From Polyangiaceae bacterium (GTDB taxonomy: Bacteria; Myxococcota; Polyangia; Polyangiales; Polyangiaceae): 5,926 bases of DNA. The position numbers were made by a program, and so were the translations under genes. The notes beneath the pieces were generated by a model that had not been told where the DNA came from, ran no database searches, and was given only the letters and a program-made list of their open reading frames with translations. How positions within the stretch are numbered: the first letter of the stretch is position 1; every line of letters starts with the position of its first letter. The DNA lies in NCBI GenBank assembly GCA_025936205.1, contig JAICTU010000536.1, forward strand, positions 1-5,926. Direction: 5' to 3'. This document shows positions 1 through 5,004 of the stretch, piece by piece.

Positions 1-1204
1 CCAGCGCCTCGAGGTGGTCGCCCATGCGCAAGGAGTCGAGGTAGCCGGTGGCAGCGAAATTGAAGCCTGGCACGGCCGCCGTCATCCTGCGGTACAACGA
101 GCGCTGGTTGAAGAAGACGATCGCAGTACCGTTCAGCACGAGCAGCGCCACGAGCCAGGCGGAACGCCAACCCCGGCCGGGTAGACCGAGATAGGCGCGC
201 CCGAGGTACAGCGCCAGGAACGGCAGCACCGCGATGTAGTAGCGCGCGTTGTAAGTCGACCCTTTGTACAGCGTGAGCAGCGTGGCGTTGAGCACCGCGA
301 CGCAGAGCAGAGCGGCATCCTGCCGTCGGACGCGCACGAAGGGCAGCAGGCCCACCCAGCTGCCGAGCGTGATCACGAGGAACACGAAGACCTCCTTCAG
401 GTTCATCGCGTAGTTCACCGTGCCGCTCAGCTGATCCTTGTTGGAGACCAGGTTGAGCAGGGGGTTGAGCCCCAGGCGGCCCAGCAACAAGAACAGCGCG
501 CAGGCCAGCAACGCCGCCGCCAGCCCCAGCAGCTGAGCGCGCCGGCTGCGCCAGAGCTGTTGCAGCTCGGGGCCATGCCAGCCCAGATACACGCACCACA
601 AGGGGAGCAGCACGATCGTGCCGTGCTTCATCAGGCTGGAGAACACGAAGGCCGCGAACAGCGCGAGCCCCCAGCCGTGCCGTGCCGGGCCCTGCACCAG
701 CCGATCCAGGACCACGAAGCTGAACAGAAAGCCCGCCGAGTACAGCGCGTCCGAGTAGCCCGACCAGAACTGATCGACCAGCAGCGGATTGAAGAACACC
801 AGCGCGAGCTGCAGCGGCAAGGCGCGGGCAGTGAGGCCGAAGCGCGGGTTGAAGTGGCTCGAGAAGTGCCAGACGCTGGCGAGCAGCACCACCCCGCCGA
901 AGAAAGAGCTCCAGACGATGCCCGCGTTCAAGCCCAGGCTCGCTACCCAGGGCGCGGCCAGTGCTCCGAAACCGCACGGCTTGTTGAACACCAGCGCCGG
1001 GTTGCTGCACACGTCCCAGAGCCGCATGCCGTGGCCCCAGAGGCGCTGGGCGATCTGCGCATTGAGCAGCGCGTTGCGCACGATCGGCAGATCGGCGTTG
1101 AGCGCCGTGAAATAGCCGGCGACGCCGACCAGCAGCGCGGCCACGAGCCAGGTCGCGAGCTGAGCAGTGGCCTGCCGGTGTGCTGGCTCTCCGCGAGCGC
1201 TCAC
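1..1204 (-). CDS. GT-C fold membrane glycosyltransferase (GT39/ArnT-like), 3' end missing
   Basis: An open frame of 401 codons on the minus strand runs off the left edge with no stop, so the C-terminus is missing. It begins with GTG at 1204, whose last bases form the stop of the upstream LAB_N gene (4 bp GTGA overlap); no strong ribosome site is visible, so translation is probably coupled. The protein has about ten hydrophobic segments, roughly residues 17-36, 78-112 (likely two), 128-146, 154-168, 178-207, 224-242, 271-290, 297-313, 321-339 and 348-366. Between the first two lies a polar loop (37-77) with 'NAQIAQRLWGHGMRLWD' and 'VFNKPCGFG', which resembles the first periplasmic loop of GT39/PMT enzymes, where the catalytic acid sits. 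'NARYYIAVLPFLALYLG' (319-335) is typical of late helices in that family. The inferred role is transfer of a sugar from a polyprenyl-phosphate donor to an envelope glycan, lipid or protein. Donor and acceptor cannot be read from sequence. Confidence 0.82.
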   Translation of the reverse strand, partial: MSARGEPAHRQATAQLATWLVAALLVGVAGYFTALNADLPIVRNALLNAQIAQRLWGHGMRLWDVCSNPALVFNKPCGFGALAAPWVASLGLNAGIVWSSFFGGVVLLASVWHFSSHFNPRFGLTARALPLQLALVFFNPLLVDQFWSGYSDALYSAGFLFSFVVLDRLVQGPARHGWGLALFAAFVFSSLMKHGTIVLLPLWCVYLGWHGPELQQLWRSRRAQLLGLAAALLACALFLLLGRLGLNPLLNLVSNKDQLSGTVNYAMNLKEVFVFLVITLGSWVGLLPFVRVRRQDAALLCVAVLNATLLTLYKGSTYNARYYIAVLPFLALYLGRAYLGLPGRGWRSAWLVALLVLNGTAIVFFNQRSLYRRMTAAVPGFNFAATGYLDSLRMGDHLEAL

Positions 1205-1512
1205 GATTGGGGCTCAGCCACTGCTCGCGTCGAAATGGGCGGCGAGGTCAGCGGCTGTTTGTGCCGCAACGCGAGCACCAGGTTATACAGCGAGGTGATG
1301 AAGGGCAGGGCGCTGCCCAGAAGTCCCACCTCATCCAGATGCGGACCGAACCCGAAGTAGATGGCCTGAAGCAAGCTACCGCACAAGCTGATGGCCCAGA
1401 ACGCCGGCGTCACCACCGAGCGCCCCGCGCGATGAGCACCGTACAGCTGCACCAACCAGCGGCTGGCGAACAGCCCGGTGCCCGTGAACCCAACGATCGA
1501 CCAAGCCGTCAT
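1201..1512 (-). CDS. LAB_N domain three-helix membrane protein
   Basis: This 103-residue protein matches the lipid-A biosynthesis N-terminal domain (LAB_N, PF07578). The signature runs from 'VGFTGTGLFASRWLVQLYG' (7-25) through 'RSVVTPAFWAISLCGSLLQ' (31-49) to 'LYNLVLALR' (75-83). Members usually read G-x-x-G-Q-x-x-F-x-x-R-F-x-V-Q-W, then SVVP-x-x-FW-x-x-S, then Y-x-R-NL; here the final motif has lost its usual Arg. Three membrane helices fit at about 4-24, 35-54 and 62-83, followed by a polar tail. It is often auto-named lipid-A-disaccharide synthase, but the LpxB catalytic domain is absent. As I recall, LAB_N belongs to the same clan as PQ-loop/SemiSWEET proteins, so a membrane anchoring or lipid-sugar transport role is plausible. 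The ATG at 1512 lies 1 bp after the glycosyltransferase stop, with GGGGAG five bases upstream inside that gene. Confidence 0.85.
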   Translation of the reverse strand: MTAWSIVGFTGTGLFASRWLVQLYGAHRAGRSVVTPAFWAISLCGSLLQAIYFGFGPHLDEVGLLGSALPFITSLYNLVLALRHKQPLTSPPISTRAVAEPQS

Positions 1513-1513
1513 C

Positions 1514-2323
1514 TCATCTCCCCGCTTCCTGGAGCTTGTAGCGGATTTTGCGATCCTTCAGCCAGCGCACCCCGAACGCGTCGCGCAGCGCGATGAAGGT
1601 GCGGCCCAGGCCGCTGCCATACTTCGACTCACCCTTGGCGCGCGGGCGATGGTTCACATCGATCTCGCGCACCACGCCGCCCTCCAGACGCACCAGCGTG
1701 GCCAGGAAGCGGTGAGCGCCGCGGAAGAACGTGACGCGCTTGAGGAACTCTGCGCGGCTCACCTTGAGCCCGCAAGCGGCGTCTTTGATCTGCTCGCCGG
1801 TGATCCACTGGCCACTGCGGTTGGCGATCTTCGAGGAGACGCGCCGCAGCCAGGTGTCGCGCCGCCGGGCGCGTACGCCGACCAGCGCATCCACACCGCC
1901 GTCCGCCTGCAGCATCTCGAACAATCGCCCCACGTCTGCCGGGTCGTTCTGTTGGTCCGCGTCGATCAGCGCGATGATCTCGCCGCGCGCCACCGCGACG
2001 CCGGCCGCCAGCGCCGCCGACTGGCCATGGTTGCGATCCAGCGCCAGCGGCCGCAGCCGCGGAAAGCGGCGCTGCAGCTCCATCAGGCGCGCGAGGGTCT
2101 GATCCGTCGAGCCGTCGTCGACGCAGATCAGCTCGTAGCTGGCGCCGACAGAGTGGGCCGGGGGCGAGAGTAGGTCCAGGTGCTGGCACAGCTCCACGAC
2201 GAAGTCTTCGATCGACTCCTGTTCGTTGTATGCGGGCGCCACGACCGACAAGGCGGGCAGCAGTTCGCTGCGTTCGACGTGACGCGGACGTTCGCTAGCG
2301 AGCATTTCCACAAAACCTTTCAT
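1514..2323 (-). CDS. Family 2 glycosyltransferase, polyprenyl-phosphate sugar synthase (DPM1/ArnC-like)
   Basis: This 269-residue GT-A enzyme probably transfers a sugar from a nucleotide donor to a polyprenyl phosphate at the cytoplasmic face of the inner membrane. Visible motifs are 'VVAPAYNEQESI' (27-38), 'VDDGSTD' (68-74), 'NHGQSAALAAG' (98-108), the DxD site 'DADQQNDP' (121-128), 'RRRDTWLRRVSSKIAN' (153-168) and 'HRPRAKGESKYG' (225-236). This set is typical of the dolichyl-phosphate mannose synthase/ArnC/GtrB group. The C-terminus is polar and has no membrane helices, unlike ArnC and GtrB, which carry two. The next gene encodes a small membrane protein that could supply the anchor. The start is uncertain. 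AGGAG (2330..2326) is only 2 bp from the ATG used here and overlaps a GTG at 2326; another in-frame ATG lies at 2305, preceded by AAAGG. First gene of a three-gene operon. Confidence 0.9.
   Translation of the reverse strand: MKGFVEMLASERPRHVERSELLPALSVVAPAYNEQESIEDFVVELCQHLDLLSPPAHSVGASYELICVDDGSTDQTLARLMELQRRFPRLRPLALDRNHGQSAALAAGVAVARGEIIALIDADQQNDPADVGRLFEMLQADGGVDALVGVRARRRDTWLRRVSSKIANRSGQWITGEQIKDAACGLKVSRAEFLKRVTFFRGAHRFLATLVRLEGGVVREIDVNHRPRAKGESKYGSGLGRTFIALRDAFGVRWLKDRKIRYKLQEAGR
1518..1523 (-). promoter_or_regulatory. Ribosome binding site of the LAB_N gene
   Basis: GGGGAG on the minus strand lies five bases before the ATG at 1512. It sits inside the last codons of the upstream glycosyltransferase, which supports coupled translation of the two genes. 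Confidence 0.6.
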
Positions 2324-2390
2324 CACTCCTCGAGTGAATCAAGCCAGCGACAGACAGCTGGCTCGTGCTGTGACAGTGCAGCTCACGGGT

Positions 2391-2419
2391 CGTTCATCAG
2401 CCGTTCATTGCAAAGAACG
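2391..2419. promoter_or_regulatory. Tandem CGTTCAT repeat, possible operator
   Basis: CGTTCAT occurs at 2391-2397 and again at 2402-2408. The period is 11 bp, about one helical turn, and an inverted half copy GAACG follows at 2415-2419. It lies 65-95 bp upstream of the glycosyltransferase operon, a suitable place for a regulator binding site. No known regulator motif is recognised. Confidence 0.25.
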
Positions 2420-2432
2420 CATGGCGATGACG

Positions 2433-2458
2433 GCTCGCGCTGCGCTGGCAGCGCGAGC
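2433..2458. repeat. Perfect 11 bp hairpin with a 4-base loop
   Basis: GCTCGCGCTGC (2433-2443) is followed by the loop GCTG and then by its exact reverse complement, GCAGCGCGAGC (2448-2458). There is no T-rich tail on either side, so it does not look like an intrinsic terminator. It would fold in the leader RNA if the operon promoter lies further upstream (higher coordinates). Confidence 0.7.
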
Positions 2459-2460
2459 GG

Positions 2461-2496
2461 CGACACCGAACGGTCACGGTGTTGCGCTGGCAACGC
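2461..2496. repeat. Two overlapping hairpins sharing the core of the neighbouring stem-loop
   Basis: CGACACCG (2461-2468) can pair with CGGTGTTG (2477-2484), with one G-T pair and an 8-base loop. Alternatively, bases 2479-2485 pair with 2490-2496 around the loop GCTG. The two structures share bases 2479-2484, so they exclude each other. The second repeats the 10 bp core TGCGCTGGCA of the hairpin at 2433-2458, but its outer stem differs and still pairs. Confidence 0.5.
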
Positions 2497-2784
2497 ATAT
2501 CATCGCATGTTCCATCCGTTCGTCGATGTGGCGTTATTCCCGGCTCTCTGTGTCTGAATGTGTCGGAGACAGCAGCATTCCGACACGGGCCATCGCGAGC
2601 GTGGTCAGAGTTCAGCTCTCATTCATGCGCGGGCGTTACTCGCGCGGATCAGGCGGGCTGATGTTCAGCCTGCGCTCAGCAACCGCGGCTTCGCTTCGAG
2701 CACGTTCGGCTCTCGTTTGGCTCTGGTCCGAGCTCTCTGGTTCAAACCCAGGGCCGCGATTTGATCTGGGGCCGGATCTGCGCC

Positions 2785-2852
2785 GTCTCGCGCTGCGCGT
2801 CTCGAGGGGCGGGCCCCTGTCAGCCCAGGCTCGCGCTGTCTCGCGCTGCGCG
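2785..2852. repeat. 15 bp direct repeat and tandem CTCGCGCTG copies
   Basis: GTCTCGCGCTGCGCG occurs exactly at 2785-2799 and 2838-2852. Directly before the second copy is another CTCGCGCTGT (2830-2839), making a head-to-tail pair of 10-mers with 2840-2849. The same 10-mer forms one arm of the hairpin at 2433-2458. A short GC palindrome (2805-2818) lies between the copies. No function is known to me. Confidence 0.55.
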
Positions 2853-2863
2853 ACAAAAGCACA

Positions 2864-2889
2864 ACGGCGCCGCGCGGGCGCGACGCCGT
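2864..2889 (-). terminator. Candidate intrinsic terminator of the barrel-protein gene
   Basis: Read on the minus strand, ACGGCG pairs with CGCCGT, followed by a U-G pair and CGCG-CGCG closed by the loop CCCG. This gives an 11 bp stem over 26 bases. The wobble pair forms only in minus-strand RNA. A T-containing stretch (TTGTGCTTTTG, 2863..2853) follows directly. It lies 37 bp after the stop of the minus-strand gene at 2927, as expected for its terminator. Confidence 0.55.
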
Positions 2890-2926
2890 ATCATCGTGCA
2901 ACTGAGCGCTCAGCCGCTCGCGCGGG

Positions 2927-3709
2927 TCAGAGCAGGTCGAAGTACAGCTCGGCGCCGATGTCGAAGCGCACGCTGTCTGCGCCGTGGGCGACGTCGACCA
3001 GCGTGAGCCGTCCGAACAGATCGCCGATCGAGGCGATGCCGTTGCCCAGCGTGTAGCCGGCGATCACGCCCAGCGGCAGCGCCACGTTCTTGAAGTCCAC
3101 GATGTGGATGCCCACCTCGGGCCCGACGAAGACTTGCGGCGAGACCTGGATCGGCAGCGACGCCGGCACGTCGACCACGAAGTTGGTATCATCGCCGAAC
3201 ACGATGCGCAGGAAGCCGCCCGTCTCCAGTCGCAAGTTCTGCGCGAGGTGCAGGTACACCGGCACGCCGCCGGCGAGCTCCAGATCGTTCTGCACGGGGA
3301 TGCGGATTTCGCCGTAGGCCGCCACTTCGATCTGGCCGCGCTGCAGCTGATACTTGCCGTACAGGCTGAGGTCGAGCAGGTCGAGGTTGGGGCTCAGCAC
3401 CAGGGGCCAGACGGCTCCGAGCTCCAGGTCATCGATCACGCCATAGGCGGCGCCGGGCGACAGCAGCGCCACGTCTTGCCCATCGTTGACGAACACCTGC
3501 AGCTGCCCGCCGGGCATCACCTGCCCGCCGTCGTACGGACGCCGGGGCCCGCCATCGATCCGGAGCACCCCCTTCGGCAACACCAGAGGACGCGAGATAT
3601 AGTCCGAGCCCGCGAGGTGGCTTTCTGCGTGAGCGGTCTTCTCCGCGAGCCCCAGCCCCAGGACACAGGCCGCGGCGGCGGTGCCGCGAAACCACCAAAT
3701 TTGTTTCAT
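2927..3709 (-). CDS. Secreted, probably outer-membrane beta-barrel protein of unknown function
   Basis: This 260-residue protein starts with a clear Sec signal peptide: 'MKQ' and an Arg, a hydrophobic core at about 11-22, and likely cleavage after 'AHA' at residue 28. The mature part opens with 'SRPLVLPKGVLRIDGG' (39-54). It continues as alternating short strands rich in Gly, Val and Leu, such as 'LSLYGKYQLQRGQIEVAAYGEIRIP', with no long hydrophobic helix, and ends in the aromatic-containing tail 'ELYFDLL'. This pattern suits an outer-membrane barrel or a barrel-like family common in myxobacteria. I do not recognise a specific family and assign no substrate. The start ATG has only a weak AAGAG/GAGG upstream. 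The gene stands alone, with a candidate terminator downstream at 2864-2889. An alternative is a soluble periplasmic beta protein. Confidence 0.8.
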   Translation of the reverse strand: MKQIWWFRGTAAAACVLGLGLAEKTAHAESHLAGSDYISRPLVLPKGVLRIDGGPRRPYDGGQVMPGGQLQVFVNDGQDVALLSPGAAYGVIDDLELGAVWPLVLSPNLDLLDLSLYGKYQLQRGQIEVAAYGEIRIPVQNDLELAGGVPVYLHLAQNLRLETGGFLRIVFGDDTNFVVDVPASLPIQVSPQVFVGPEVGIHIVDFKNVALPLGVIAGYTLGNGIASIGDLFGRLTLVDVAHGADSVRFDIGAELYFDLL

Positions 3710-3881
3710 ACGTAAGCTCTTGCCTCGGTGCGGGTTCTAGGGGAGCCCTCCGGGGCCGGCAAAAAATGCGGGGCAAAATTACGAGCAAACTGCCAGGACG
3801 AGGCAATTTGCCCTCGGCGCGCGCTTGCCGCTCAGAACTGGCACTTGCCGTACGGGCCCGATCGGAGCACGCCTTCCACTG
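3710..3881. promoter_or_regulatory. Divergent promoter region with A/T-rich GCAAA repeats
   Basis: This 172 bp gap separates the barrel gene (minus) from the small membrane protein gene (plus), so both promoters should lie here. It contains an A/T-rich pocket at 3759-3810 that stands out from its surroundings, with GCAAA at 3759, 3773 and 3785, GCAAT at 3803, and the near-palindrome GGCAATTTGCC (3802-3812). On the minus strand, TTGCCT (3806..3801) and TAATTT (3781..3776) form a weak -35/-10 pair with a long 19 bp spacer. Confidence 0.3.
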
Positions 3882-4178
3882 ATGCCCTGGTTGTTTGGCT
3901 GCCTGGCGATCGTCTTCCCCCGGCTGGCGCTGTTTCTCGTCTGGCTCTTCGGTGGCAACTACCTGGAGCGAGCCTACGGCAACGTGCTCCTGGAGCTGCT
4001 GGGCTTTCTGTTCTTGCCGTTGACGACGCTGACCTACGCGTACGCGCACAATTCACTGGGCAATGCCGCGGGTCAGGTCTCTTCGCTCGGCTGGTTGCTC
4101 ACGGCGATCGCCGTCTTGATCGACGTCGGCATCATTGGCAGCCATCAGCGAGCGCGGCGGCGCTCACGCCTCGTGTGA
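3882..4178 (+). CDS. Small three-helix membrane protein of unknown function
   Basis: From the ATG at 3882 this encodes 98 residues with three hydrophobic segments, at about 3-24, 34-56 and 66-86, and a short basic tail, 'HQRARRRSRLV', that probably stays in the cytoplasm. The core 'LLGFLFLPLTTLTYAYAHNSLG' (39-60) and the ending 'GWLLTAIAVLIDVG' (70-83) resemble a widespread uncharacterised family of small bacterial membrane proteins. I know no assigned role. The frame extends upstream to a TTG at 3825, but those 19 residues are polar and non-conserved in style. The ATG itself has only a distant GGAG (3864-3867), so the start is moderately sure. The gene ends 4 bp from the stop of the convergent gene. 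Confidence 0.72.
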   Translation: MPWLFGCLAIVFPRLALFLVWLFGGNYLERAYGNVLLELLGFLFLPLTTLTYAYAHNSLGNAAGQVSSLGWLLTAIAVLIDVGIIGSHQRARRRSRLV

Positions 4179-4181
4179 GTG
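4161..4181. terminator. Hairpin spanning the convergent gene ends, possible bidirectional terminator
   Basis: CGCTCAC (4161-4167) pairs with GTGAGTG (4175-4181) around a 7-base loop, with one G-T pair. The stem covers the stop codon of the plus-strand gene and ends 2 bp short of the stop of the minus-strand gene. There is no T-tract on either side, so intrinsic termination is doubtful. It may only stabilise the 3' ends. Confidence 0.25.
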
Positions 4182-4182
4182 C

Positions 4183-5004
4183 TCAGGAGCGCACGCTGCC
4201 GGCCTGGGAGGCCTGCTGCATCTGCTGCATCCACTGACGGATCTGGTCGGCGTCGGGCGCGGCCGGCGCGAGCTCCAGGTAACGTTCGAGGTCGGCGAGC
4301 GCGGCGTCGGGAGCTCCCAGGCGCCCAAACAGCAGACCGCGATCGCGCCGCTCGTCGGCGGCGTTCGGGAGCAGGTCGATCAGGTGATCGAAGATCACGA
4401 GCAGGCGCGAGAGGTCGCCGCGCTGCGCGTAGATCGCGCGCAGGTTGAGCAGCATGCGCGCCAGCACCTGGCGCACGGGGGTGGGCGCGATCAGCTCCGG
4501 CGCGTAGCTGAGCCGCGAGCCCGAGCGGCGCAGCAAGGCCGCCAGGGCGCGATCGTCGAGCACGGCGCCGCCACCGAAGGGATCGATCGCCAGCCGCTCG
4601 CCGCCCGCATCGAGGCAGACCAGGAAATGTCCCGGGAAGCCCACTGGGCTCGCCGGCACGCCCGCGCGGCGGGCCACCTCCAGGTACACGACCGCGAGCG
4701 TGATCGGGATGCCCGTGCGCCGAGCCAGCACCTCGTCGAGGAAGGAGTTGCGCGGGTCGAAGTAATCGGCGCTGTTGCCCTGGAAGCCTGCGCGCACGAA
4801 CAGCTGGTCGCTGAGCGCGCGCGCCTGCGCGCGCGGCGGTAAATGCGCGAGGCCGAGCGTGAGCAGCGGAGCCGCCAGCTCGTCCAGCTGCTGTCTCACA
4901 GCGGAGCGGTCGAGAGCGGGGTGGGCGTCGGCCGCGATCAGCAGCGCGCCCTCCAGCAAGTCCAGCGCGTCATCCGGCTGTGCCGCGTAGGTAGGGAACT
5001 CCAC
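4183..5004 (-). CDS. SirB1 family protein: transglutaminase-like domain plus TPR
   Basis: This 273-residue protein has the SirB1/Transglut_core2 signature 'FQGN..DYFDPRNSFLDEVL' (74-93), 'RRTGIPITLAVVYLEVARR' (95-113) and 'VGFPGHFLV' (121-129). A tetratricopeptide-type C-terminus (about 180-250) includes 'RDRGLLFGRLG' (221-231) and 'ALADLERYLELAP' (235-247). His126 and Asp141 (in 'IDPFGGG') occupy the places of the transglutaminase-like His and Asp. No Cys lies near the expected nucleophile position; the only Cys is 130, where the family usually has Arg. Peptide-bond chemistry is therefore not expected, and a binding or scaffold role is more likely. The cellular role of the family is poorly known. 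The start is the GTG at 5004, with a G-run directly in front of it; no earlier in-frame start is seen nearby. Confidence 0.88.
   Translation of the reverse strand: MEFPTYAAQPDDALDLLEGALLIAADAHPALDRSAVRQQLDELAAPLLTLGLAHLPPRAQARALSDQLFVRAGFQGNSADYFDPRNSFLDEVLARRTGIPITLAVVYLEVARRAGVPASPVGFPGHFLVCLDAGGERLAIDPFGGGAVLDDRALAALLRRSGSRLSYAPELIAPTPVRQVLARMLLNLRAIYAQRGDLSRLLVIFDHLIDLLPNAADERRDRGLLFGRLGAPDAALADLERYLELAPAAPDADQIRQWMQQMQQASQAGSVRS

Larger units (their letters stand above)
2327..2926. other. 600 bp intergenic region without a credible gene, rich in inverted and direct repeats
   Basis: The open frames here are arginine/alanine/serine-rich, match no family I know and run into the barrel gene on the other strand, so I call no CDS. 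The sequence holds a tandem CGTTCAT pair (2391-2397, 2402-2408), two hairpins sharing the core TGCGCTGGCA (2433-2458 and 2479-2496), four copies of CTCGCGCTG(C/T) (2434, 2787, 2830 and 2840), and an exact 15 bp direct repeat (2785-2799, 2838-2852). It also holds a tRNA T-arm-like stem-loop (2735-2753), a GC palindrome (2805-2818), a candidate terminator (2864-2889) and the 12 bp palindrome CTGAGCGCTCAG (2902-2913). The left part must contain the promoter and leader of the glycosyltransferase operon. I find no convincing -35/-10 pair. Confidence 0.6.

Noticed and set aside
560..1360. Long plus-strand open frame opposite the GT-C gene
   Set aside because: It is a shadow of the antisense strand: Gln/Arg/Glu/Ala-rich, no domain, and it covers two genes with clear families.
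1201..1512. Lipid-A-disaccharide synthase (LpxB)
   Set aside because: Only the short LAB_N segment is present. The LpxB catalytic glycosyltransferase domain is absent, so the enzyme name would be wrong.
2683..2763. Functional tRNA gene
   Set aside because: The T-arm and most acceptor pairs can be drawn, but there is no D-loop GG, no proper anticodon stem-loop and no CCA.
2665..2901. Minus-strand open frame of 78 codons
   Set aside because: The product is low-complexity Arg/Ala with no motif, and the frame covers the repeats and the candidate terminator.
2334..3056. Plus-strand open frame of 240 codons across the intergenic gap
   Set aside because: It overlaps the 3' part of the convincing barrel gene on the other strand, has no recognisable domain, is rich in Arg, Ala and Ser as GC-rich noise frames are, and lacks a ribosome site.
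3620..3709. Lipoprotein signal in the barrel protein (Cys at residue 15)
   Set aside because: The residues before this Cys are all Ala and the Cys is within the hydrophobic core. The AHA cleavage site at 26-28 fits a normal signal peptide better.
3755..3850. Sigma-54 type -24/-12 promoter (TGGCAC, TTGC elements)
   Set aside because: GG and GC elements are present but the spacing does not match the required ten bases between them.
3825..3881. TTG start extending the small membrane protein by 19 residues
   Set aside because: The extension is polar, lacks a ribosome site and precedes an ATG placed just before the first hydrophobic segment.
3429..4049. Minus-strand open frame of 206 codons upstream of and inside the barrel gene
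   Set aside because: It is the barrel gene's alternate frame plus the antisense of the small membrane protein, rich in Gln and Arg and without a domain.
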